Of a stretch of 64,000 nucleotides of DNA, positions 58,110 through 64,000 are shown piece by piece; position 1 is the stretch's first letter, and each line of letters opens with the position of its first letter. The stretch is from assembly GCF_021545335.1 (NCBI RefSeq), contig NZ_CP089312.1:5766001-5830000 (forward strand), written 5' to 3'. Both the position numbers and the translations under genes were made by a program. Under the pieces are notes generated by a model. That model ran no database searches. It was not told where the DNA came from and saw only the letters and a program-made list of their open reading frames with translations. This DNA comes from Streptomyces sp. GQFP (GTDB taxonomy: Bacteria; Actinomycetota; Actinomycetes; Streptomycetales; Streptomycetaceae).

Positions 58110-59444
58110 GTGACGACGACAGAGACATCCGACGCCGCCGGTACAGCTGATTCCGCCAGTGATCTCCGAAAGCCCGGCCGAGCGCCGCGTCTCCGCATCC
58201 ACAGGGCGTGGTTCGTCGCCGCCGTCGCCTTCGTGACGATCATCGGCGCCGCCGCCTTCCGCTCCCTGCCCGGCCTGCTCATCGACCCGCTGCACCAGGA
58301 GTTCGACTGGTCGCGCGGCACGATCGGGGCCGCCGTCTCCATCAACCTGGCGCTGTACGGGCTGACGGCGCCGTTCGCCGCCGCTCTGATGGACCGGTTC
58401 GGCATCCGGCGGGTCGTAGCGGTCGCCCTCGCGGTCATCGCGCTGGGCTCGGGCCTGACCGTGTGGATGACGGCGGCCTGGCAACTGATGCTGTGCTGGG
58501 GCATGTTGGTCGGTCTGGGCGCCGGTTCGATGGCGCTGGCCTTCACGGCGACGGTCACCAACCGCTGGTTCACCGAGCGCCGGGGCCTGGTGACGGGCAT
58601 CCTCACGGCCGCCTCGGCCTCCGGCCAGCTGATCTTCCTGCCGCTGCTGTCGTGGATCATCGAGACGTACGACTGGCGCCCGGCGGCGGTCACGGTGTCC
58701 CTGGCGGCTCTGACGGTCATCCCCTTCGTCTGGCTGCTGCTGCGCGACCATCCGGCGGACGTGGGCTTGAAGCCGTACGGGGCGCGGGAGTTCGTACCAA
58801 AGCCGGCCCCGGTGCAGGGCGCGGCGCGCCGCACGGTGAAGGTCCTCCTCTCGGCGATGCGCACGGGCCCGTTCTGGCTCCTGGCGGGCACCTTCGCGAT
58901 CTGCGGGGCCTCGACGAACGGCCTGATCCAGACCCACTTCGTACCGGCGGCCCACGACCACGGCATGCCGATAACGGCAGCCGCCTCCCTGCTGGCGGTC
59001 ATCGGGGTCTTCGACGTGGTCGGCACGATAGCCTCCGGCTGGTTCACCGACCGCTACGAACCGCGCCGCCTACTGGCGGTGTACTACGCGCTGCGCGGCG
59101 TCTCGCTCCTCTTCCTCCCGATGCTGCTGGCGCCCTCGATCCACCCTCCGATGATCTTCTTCATCGTCTTCTACGGCCTCGACTGGGTCGCCACGGTCCC
59201 GCCCACCATCGCCCTGTGCCGCGAGCACTACGGCGACGACAGCGCGATCGTCTTCGGCTGGGTTCTCGCCTCCCACCAGGTGGGGGCGGCGTTGGTGGCG
59301 TTCCTCGGGGGGATGGCGCGGGATGTCTTCGGGTCGTACGACGTTGTTTGGTATGCGTCGGGGGCGTTGTGTGCGGCGGCGGCGTTGATGGCGTTGGTGA
59401 TACGGCGGCGTGGGTCGGCCGGGGTGGTGGGAGCCCTGGCCTGA
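58110..59444 (+). CDS. MFS transporter (oxalate/formate antiporter-like)
   Basis: This 444-residue twelve-helix transporter has LLIDPLHQEFDWSRGTIGAAVSINLALYGLTAPFAAALMDRFGIRR and TNRWFTERRGLVTGILTAASASGQLIFLP. These features are close to the OFA/monocarboxylate-type MFS group. It is divergent from the GlxA regulator 71 bp away, which probably controls it in response to the carried substrate. Confidence 0.9.
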   Translation: MTTTETSDAAGTADSASDLRKPGRAPRLRIHRAWFVAAVAFVTIIGAAAFRSLPGLLIDPLHQEFDWSRGTIGAAVSINLALYGLTAPFAAALMDRFGIRRVVAVALAVIALGSGLTVWMTAAWQLMLCWGMLVGLGAGSMALAFTATVTNRWFTERRGLVTGILTAASASGQLIFLPLLSWIIETYDWRPAAVTVSLAALTVIPFVWLLLRDHPADVGLKPYGAREFVPKPAPVQGAARRTVKVLLSAMRTGPFWLLAGTFAICGASTNGLIQTHFVPAAHDHGMPITAAASLLAVIGVFDVVGTIASGWFTDRYEPRRLLAVYYALRGVSLLFLPMLLAPSIHPPMIFFIVFYGLDWVATVPPTIALCREHYGDDSAIVFGWVLASHQVGAALVAFLGGMARDVFGSYDVVWYASGALCAAAALMALVIRRRGSAGVVGALA

Positions 59445-59474
59445 GGGATTCCGGCGGGGGACCGCGACACCCCG

Positions 59475-60221
59475 TCAACGTCCGGGAGCAGCGGCAACCG
59501 GTGCAACGACGCCATGCCAGGTCCGGCGGTAGCCCTCTCGAAGAGGCCCGCCGACCAGGTCGAGGATCTCCATGGCTGCGTCGATCAGGCGCTCGGGGTC
59601 TCCCGACTCGCACAGGTGCAGGTGCCCTTCCAGCAGGGCGGCCCCACGCTCCGCGTCCGCCTCCAGAAGGCGTCGCGGCAACCACTTCCCGCGACCGATC
59701 CAGGCGTGGTGGTGGTCGCAGAGCAGGTCGGCCGCTGTGTCGAGAACGAACCCGGCCACTGCCAGCCGCTCCATGCGGTCGCCCGCGTCAGCGAGATCGT
59801 CCAGCGCGTCCGTCAGCCCGTACCTCTTCGTCTCGACCGTCTCAGGTTCCAGCGTCGGCGGCCCCTTTCGGAGTTCCGCTTCGGCCAGGGCACGCGCCCG
59901 CCCGGCCTCGCCATTCCTGTCGACCAGGACGATCCCGGCGGCATACATGCTGATCAGGACCGCACGACGTGCAGCGACGTCCGCCGCGAAGAGCTCTGCG
60001 AGACCGGCACGGGTGTGGACGAAGAGCTCCACGACGCGTCCCTCGAACCGAATCGTCTCCCGGCAGGTCTCGCCACCGTCTTCGACGAGGACCGCTATGT
60101 CCAAGTCACTGCGGGGAGTGGCCCGCCCGGCAGCCGTCGACCCGGCAAGGATCACGGCGAGCGCATCGGGGAAACGGCCCTGGGCGAGACGTCGCGCTTG
60201 GTCGACGGGATCCGTGTTCAT
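59475..60221 (-). CDS. Nucleotidyltransferase-domain protein
   Basis: This 248-residue protein begins with an NTase motif LAVILAGSTAAGRATPRSDLDIAVLVEDG (G-S plus D-x-D), followed by helical regions including DALDDLADAGDRMERLAVAGFVLD and LLCDHHHAWIGRGKW. It resembles aminoglycoside-adenylyltransferase or MNT-type proteins, but no resistance claim can be made. ATG 60221 (MNTDPVDQAR) is used. Confidence 0.85.
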   Translation of the reverse strand: MNTDPVDQARRLAQGRFPDALAVILAGSTAAGRATPRSDLDIAVLVEDGGETCRETIRFEGRVVELFVHTRAGLAELFAADVAARRAVLISMYAAGIVLVDRNGEAGRARALAEAELRKGPPTLEPETVETKRYGLTDALDDLADAGDRMERLAVAGFVLDTAADLLCDHHHAWIGRGKWLPRRLLEADAERGAALLEGHLHLCESGDPERLIDAAMEILDLVGGPLREGYRRTWHGVVAPVAAAPGR

Positions 60222-60343
60222 GACGAAATGGTTCCAGGGTCCCTGATCAACAGCGACCGGGTTTTCCCTGCCCACGGCCTGCCCACGGCCTGACTATGAC
60301 GAACCGTGACGGGACCGGGAGTGCGATGGACGGGTACAGGGCT

Positions 60344-60889
60344 TCAGCCTCTGTGGTCAAGGGGCGCGAACCGAGCCTGCGGCGGAGCCGCGTAACAGAT
60401 GGCCTGGATCTGCTGCCCGTTGCCGTACCGGTGAGTGGCCTCGCCGGTTCTGCGCCAGCCGAGACGCTCGTAGAGGCGGATGGCGGCCGTGTCCTTGGTC
60501 ATGACGTCCAGGACGAGGCGTCGGTTGTGGCGCAGCGCGTAGTGCGTGGCGGTTCGGACGAGCCGCTCGCCCAGGGCCAGTTTCCGTGCGTCCCTGACGA
60601 CGAACAGGCGGGCCAGCACCGCGATGTGCTGTTCGTCGTCCCCGCTCTGGCCCGCCCACAGGGTTACGGCGTCCTCGCCGCGCGGGTGCATCACCGCCAC
60701 GTGGCCCACGATCCGCCCGTCGGCCTCGGCGACCCAGGAGGCGAGTACGTCGTCCGAGCGCAGCCATGCCTCCGGGTGGGCGACGCCCTCGACCGGGTAG
60801 CCGTCGGTGGCGTGGACGTCGGTCAGGGCCGCTGCCGCGCCCGGGAGGTCCGTGTCCTCGTAGGGGCGGATGGCGATGATGCTGTACAT
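60344..60889 (-). CDS. GNAT family N-acetyltransferase
   Basis: This 181-residue protein has the GNAT core WVAEADGRIVGHVAVMHP, LARLFVVRDARKLALGERLVRTATHYA and IRLYERLGWRRTGEATH. The substrate is unknown. It lies just downstream of the GntR regulator at 60915 on the same strand and may be co-regulated with it. Confidence 0.9.
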   Translation of the reverse strand: MYSIIAIRPYEDTDLPGAAAALTDVHATDGYPVEGVAHPEAWLRSDDVLASWVAEADGRIVGHVAVMHPRGEDAVTLWAGQSGDDEQHIAVLARLFVVRDARKLALGERLVRTATHYALRHNRRLVLDVMTKDTAAIRLYERLGWRRTGEATHRYGNGQQIQAICYAAPPQARFAPLDHRG

Positions 60890-60914
60890 GTCGGGCTCCT
60901 GCTGGGTTCGGCGG

Positions 60915-61688
60915 CTACTCGACGGGCAGTTCGTAGAGCAGGCCGGTGCGGTCCGCTCGGTGCACGTAGCGGGACACCTCGAACGGCGCGCCCTCCTGGT
61001 CCAGGCTCGTGTGCAGGACCTCGATGACGGGGACGCCGGAGGGCAGGGCGAGGACGCCTGCTTCGGCCGGTGTCGGCATGCGCGCCGTGATCTCGTCCCG
61101 TACGCGGGTCATGACGTGGCCGAGTTCTTCGAGCCGGCCGTAGATCCCGTCCTTGCCGGTGTCGGGCCGGGTGAGCGGTGTGCCCTGTGCCTCGGTCCAG
61201 CGGAGGTACGTCGACACGATCTGGACGGGCTCGTCGTCGGCGAAGTAGTGGTTCTCCCGGTGCAGCACGCTTTCGTCGTCGGCCGGGACGCCGAGGCGCT
61301 CGGCGACGTCCTGGGGTGGGCGGCCCCGGGTGATGCCCACGACGTCGATACGGGCCTCCTTGCCCTGGCGTTTCGCTTCGAGCCGGAAGGGCGTGAGGCC
61401 GGTCTCGCGGTGCGCGCGGGAGTAGCGGTCGCTGCCGAAACGGAGGAGCCGTCGCGGCTTGCGTACGAAGACGCCGCTTCCGTGACGGGCCGTCACCAGC
61501 CCTTCCTCGGCGAGGAGTCGGATTGCCTCGCGGGCCGTGTTGCGGGCGGCACCGTACTGCTGGGCGAGGGCGCGTTCGGACGGCAGCTTGTCGCCGGGCG
61601 CGAGATGCCCGGCCTCGATGGCGGCTCGCAGTTCTTCCGCGATGCGCCTGCTCGGCGGTGGGTTCGGGGAGGAGCCGGGCGTCGTCAT
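60915..61688 (-). CDS. GntR family (HutC/UTRA) transcriptional regulator
   Basis: This 257-residue regulator has a winged helix RRIAEELRAAIEAGHLAPGDKLPSERALAQQYGAARNTAREAIRLLAEEGLVTARHGSGVFVR and a UTRA domain (LGVPADDESVLHRENHYFADDEPVQIVSTYLRW, VPVIEVLHTSLDQEGAPFEVSRYV). Two AACTGGCTTGAGCCAGT palindromes just upstream are probably its operators. ATG 61688 is used. It is divergent from small genes common in Streptomyces integrative elements. Confidence 0.92.
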   Translation of the reverse strand: MTTPGSSPNPPPSRRIAEELRAAIEAGHLAPGDKLPSERALAQQYGAARNTAREAIRLLAEEGLVTARHGSGVFVRKPRRLLRFGSDRYSRAHRETGLTPFRLEAKRQGKEARIDVVGITRGRPPQDVAERLGVPADDESVLHRENHYFADDEPVQIVSTYLRWTEAQGTPLTRPDTGKDGIYGRLEELGHVMTRVRDEITARMPTPAEAGVLALPSGVPVIEVLHTSLDQEGAPFEVSRYVHRADRTGLLYELPVE

Positions 61689-61702
61689 GACCGCAGCATA
61701 AC

Positions 61703-61766
61703 AACTGGCTTGAGCCAGTTGCTTGACGAGGGTGGGCGTCTGTGGCAAAACTGGCTTGAGCCAGTA
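61703..61766. promoter_or_regulatory. Twin GntR operators
   Basis: AACTGGCTTGAGCCAGTT (61703-61720) and AACTGGCTTGAGCCAGTA (61749-61766) share 17 of 18 bases and have 8-bp arms. They are 46 bp apart, centre to centre. TTGACG at 61722-61727 may be a -35 box between them. They most likely bind the GntR regulator encoded at 60915-61688 and repress both directions. Confidence 0.75.
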
Positions 61767-61859
61767 ACCGTCGGTCGTGGTTGGCCGGTCGGACGATGCC
61801 GGGGCGGTGCCCTACCGCCAAGCAGACACACCGCCCCGGTTCCCTCGGAAGGGACCCCC

Positions 61860-61910
61860 ATGATGCACGCGATGCCGACGTCGGCCCACCCCGCCGGGGT
61901 GAGCCCGTGA
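61860..61910 (+). CDS. Possible leader peptide MMHAMPTSAHPAGVSP
   Basis: This 16-codon ORF with a good ribosome site (GGAAGGGA, 6 bases upstream) ends in GTGA overlapping the start of the next gene. It may be a coupling leader peptide. Its small size makes translation unproven. Confidence 0.4.
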   Translation: MMHAMPTSAHPAGVSP

Positions 61911-62269
61911 CGTACGACCGAAACACCTGCTCCACGCCTCCCGTCGGACTACGGCTGCTGCCCTGGGAGACCGACACCGGCAAGCCTTGTTTCCTGTCCA
62001 CGGGTGAAAGCCCCGGCAGGTTGTCCCGGCTCGCGGACGAGATCGAGGCGGACCAACTCCGCGACGGAGCAGACGTACTTGGGGGTGCGAGGGCAGTCCT
62101 GGACGACCTCAAGGCCGGGGAGGGCACCCTGCGGCGCACGCTTCGGGCCGTTACGCAGGTACTCGGTGACGTGCTCCGCGTCGCCGACAGCCGAGGGGCC
62201 CGACTGCCCGAGCCTGAGGGCGAGTTCGGGACCGGCGGGCAGGAAGTCCGCGGTGGTGGGTGCCCGTGA
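61907..62269 (+). CDS. Small hypothetical protein of the integrative-element type
   Basis: This 120-residue protein has PPVGLRLLPWETDTGKPCFLSTGE and an amphipathic helical C-terminal half (GRLSRLADEIEADQLRDGADVLGGARAVLDDL). This family sits beside GntR regulators in Streptomyces accessory elements; its function is unknown to me. It is coupled by GTGA overlaps to the leader ORF before it and the small gene after it. Confidence 0.75.
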   Translation: MTYDRNTCSTPPVGLRLLPWETDTGKPCFLSTGESPGRLSRLADEIEADQLRDGADVLGGARAVLDDLKAGEGTLRRTLRAVTQVLGDVLRVADSRGARLPEPEGEFGTGGQEVRGGGCP

Positions 62270-62457
62270 GTTCAGCCACCGCACCTGCTCTGTCCGTCGA
62301 GTGCCCCGTGGGGCGCGAGCCCGACTACGCGGACATGCACACCCGGTGCCGTCAGATCGAGGACGTACCGCTGCCGCACGGAAGGGGCATCCTGCTCGTG
62401 CCGCGCCGCCGGTGCTCGTGCCGTCGGAGGCAGTCGGGGGTGCGCGCGTCCAAGTAG
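62266..62457 (+). CDS. Small hypothetical protein
   Basis: This 63-residue protein has the core LSVECPVGREPDYADMHTRCRQIEDVPLPHGRGILLV and a basic, Cys-containing tail RRRCSCRRRQSG. The cysteines and histidines could bind zinc. It belongs with the preceding small gene, overlapping its stop by 4 bp (GTGA). Confidence 0.7.
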   Translation: MSSATAPALSVECPVGREPDYADMHTRCRQIEDVPLPHGRGILLVPRRRCSCRRRQSGVRASK

Positions 62458-62696
62458 GCTGAAGCCGAACTCACCCGCTCGGAAAGGCTCCCCCGTGACT
62501 CTCGGTGCAACCGGCGTGCTCGGTGCGGTTCTTGGCGACGTCTCCTCTCGCGCTTCGACGCGGGAGCGGTAACCGGCCGTACCGGCTGTCCCTATCTACA
62601 TCTACTCGGACGCCCGCGCGACCCTGCTGTCCGCTCTCCTCCTCGTCGAAGCGCTCTTCGTGCCCCCGCACGTTCGATCACGAGGAGTACTACGTC

Positions 62697-63761
62697 GTGT
62701 CCACGAATCGATGGACCGAGAGCACCGTCGTCATTGACGACCGCACGCGTGCCGACACCGCCTACCGGCTGGCCTGCGAAGGCAACGCCCTGCTGTGGCA
62801 GGGCGACTTCCACAACGGACGTCAGCTGCTGGCGGCGATGGGACGCCGCATCGATCGGAAGCCGCTTCGGGCAGGAACCACCCCGGCGGATATGTTCTGG
62901 GCGTACCGCCGGTCCCGTGTCCACCGCGCCCGGGTGCTCGGGCGGGTCCTGGCCCGGCTGGAGGAGGACTACTCGCTGGCGTTGCGCCGAGCCCCCGACG
63001 TACGCCGGGCCTGTGTGGACGCCTACGGTCCGTCGGAAGGCCCTTCGGTGGTTCCCCTCCGGGAGCTGCTGGGCGTCATCGGGGCGCGGCAGTGGCGGGA
63101 GAAGGGGGTGGAGGTGCCTGCCCTCGGCGCCCGCATCCACCCCCACTACGGGGTGTTCTCCCCGGTGCGGGGTGAGTACGTCGATCTGGTCGCGCGGGCG
63201 CCCCTGCCCGCGTTCCGTACGGCCTGCAACGCCTTCGACCTGGGGACCGGGACCGGGGTGCTCGCCGCGGTCCTGGCCCGACGGGGTGTCGAGCGGGTCG
63301 TCGCGACCGACATCGGGGCGCGTGCTCTGGTCTGCGCGCGGGACAACGTTGCCCGGCTGGGCCTCGGCAACCGCGTTCGGGTCGAGGGTCCCACGCTCTA
63401 TCCGGGTGGCCGTGCCGGGCTCGTCGTCTGCAACCCGCCCTGGATTCCCTCGCGGCCCGTCTCCGACCTGGAACTGGGCGTCTATGACGCGGACGGCGGC
63501 ATGTTGAACGGCTTCCTGGCGGGGCTGGCCGATCGTCTGGAACCGGGCGGCGAGGGTTGGCTCGTCCTGTCCGACCTGGCCGAACACCTGGGACTACGGA
63601 CCAGGAACGAGCTGCTGGACGCTATAGGGGCGGCGGGATTGAGGGTGGTGGACCGGGTCGACACCCGGCCGTGTCATCCTCGGGCGAAGGACCGCACCGA
63701 CCCCCTCCACGCGGCCCGTGCCGCGGAAGTCACGTCGCTGTGGAGGCTGGCGGCTGCCTGA
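62697..63761 (+). CDS. Class I SAM-dependent methyltransferase (HemK-like NPP motif)
   Basis: This protein of about 354 residues has a helical N-terminal part (TRADTAYRLACEGNALLWQGDFHNGRQLLAAMGRRIDR). Its methyltransferase domain has motif I FDLGTGTGVLAAVLARRGVERVVATDIGARAL and the catalytic NPPWIPSRP, typical of enzymes modifying amino-group nitrogens in proteins or nucleic acids. The substrate is unknown. GTG 62697 is favoured over the upstream frame, which has no typical coding sequence. Its end overlaps the convergent flavin reductase gene by 32 bp. Confidence 0.85.
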   Translation: MSTNRWTESTVVIDDRTRADTAYRLACEGNALLWQGDFHNGRQLLAAMGRRIDRKPLRAGTTPADMFWAYRRSRVHRARVLGRVLARLEEDYSLALRRAPDVRRACVDAYGPSEGPSVVPLRELLGVIGARQWREKGVEVPALGARIHPHYGVFSPVRGEYVDLVARAPLPAFRTACNAFDLGTGTGVLAAVLARRGVERVVATDIGARALVCARDNVARLGLGNRVRVEGPTLYPGGRAGLVVCNPPWIPSRPVSDLELGVYDADGGMLNGFLAGLADRLEPGGEGWLVLSDLAEHLGLRTRNELLDAIGAAGLRVVDRVDTRPCHPRAKDRTDPLHAARAAEVTSLWRLAAA

Positions 63762-64000
63762 GGTGGGCCTGGTCGTCCTCGAGTCGGGTGAACCGTCCGC
63801 GATGGAACAGCAGCGGGGGGTCCCCATCGTCGCCCGTCCCCAGCGCCTCCACCCGCCCCACGACGATCAAGTGATCGCCCCCCGTGTGCACCGCCTGGAT
63901 CGTGCAGTCGATCCAGGCGGCGGCGCCCGCGAGGCGGGGGGAGCCTGAGACGGGCGTCGGCTCGTGGTCGACGCCCGCGAACTTGTCCGTGCCGCTCCTC
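63730..64000 (-). CDS. Flavin reductase family protein, C-terminal part
   Basis: Reading the minus strand from the window edge gives FAGVDHEPTPVSGSP, then AAAWIDCTIQAVHTGGDHLIVVGRV and DPPLLFHRGRFTRL. This is the C-terminal half of the flavin-reductase-like FMN-binding domain that supplies reduced flavin to monooxygenases. The N-terminal half lies outside the window. The stop at 63730 lies inside the methyltransferase gene. Confidence 0.8.
   Translation of the reverse strand, partial: RSGTDKFAGVDHEPTPVSGSPRLAGAAAWIDCTIQAVHTGGDHLIVVGRVEALGTGDDGDPPLLFHRGRFTRLEDDQAHLRQPPASTAT

Noticed and set aside
59475..60221. Antibiotic-resistance adenylyltransferase
   Set aside because: Only the general nucleotidyltransferase motif is visible; nothing specifies a drug substrate.

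Overview
The window is high-GC actinobacterial DNA and is almost certainly a Streptomyces chromosome. It has GTG starts, 4-bp GTGA/ATGA gene overlaps and strong third-position GC. Gene families typical of the genus include a DmdR1-type iron regulator, NsdA-like, PAS and STAS proteins, an ECF sigma/ZAS anti-sigma pair, and many acyl-CoA enzymes. Gene order in the first half resembles the S. coelicolor core around dmdR1; that comparison is from memory and was not checked.

Layout. 0-8.4 kb: a co-directional catabolic operon (AtuA-like protein, carboxyltransferase, biotin carboxylase, acyl-CoA dehydrogenase, acyl-CoA ligase, enoyl-CoA hydratase, TetR), which looks like branched-chain or acyclic-terpene acyl-CoA breakdown. 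8.4-11.1 kb: pdxH, a second-type citrate synthase and a lipoprotein. 11.1-13.7 kb: a gene with a long structured 5' leader carrying a 12-codon leader peptide, then a decayed iscB (RNA-guided nuclease ancestor of Cas9) with a hairpin-rich upstream region that could be its omega-RNA. 13.8-18.4 kb: small regulators, a Rid-like protein, acetyltransferases and a PAS protein. 18.5-21.7 kb: a SIS protein, dmdR1 with a long antisense ORF, and an alpha/beta hydrolase with an alanine in the nucleophile position. 21.8-25.8 kb: a 28-bp tandem array, a NTPase/CHAT-type remnant, a TPR protein and an ABC exporter pair. 25.9-34.5 kb: a primase-like protein, an NsdA-like regulator, a low-complexity membrane protein, a substrate-binding lipoprotein, purU and a membrane-anchored endonuclease/phosphatase-fold protein.

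34.5-40 kb is accessory. It has two RibD/DHFR-like proteins, then a GntR-controlled divergent cluster (a YdcF-like protein on one side; a frameshifted SAH-hydrolase-like protein and a Nudix hydrolase on the other), and small broken genes. 40-44.9 kb holds a secreted GH16 glucanase with a lectin domain behind a DasR-like site, an ECF/anti-sigma pair, a STAS protein and a four-EF-hand protein. 44.9-55.6 kb is a second acyl-CoA catabolic cluster (ligase, amidohydrolase, three acyl-CoA dehydrogenases, cyclase, SDR, zinc alcohol dehydrogenase). Two of its promoters share a CTGACGGTCCGTCAG operator, which suggests one outside TetR-type repressor. 55.7-64 kb contains two MFS transporters flanking a GlxA regulator, a nucleotidyltransferase, a GNAT, a GntR with twin operators facing small genes typical of integrative elements, a methyltransferase, and the end of a flavin reductase.

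The most unusual items are the broken iscB with its possible omega-RNA, the leader peptide/attenuator at 11.6-11.9 kb, the SAM/SAH-flavoured GntR island, the shared operator of the 45-55 kb cluster, 11-bp-phased heptamers before the STAS gene, and a dispersed intergenic element present four times. Several accessory genes carry single-base frameshifts, so either decay or assembly error must be considered. No tRNA, rRNA, CRISPR array or replication origin was seen.
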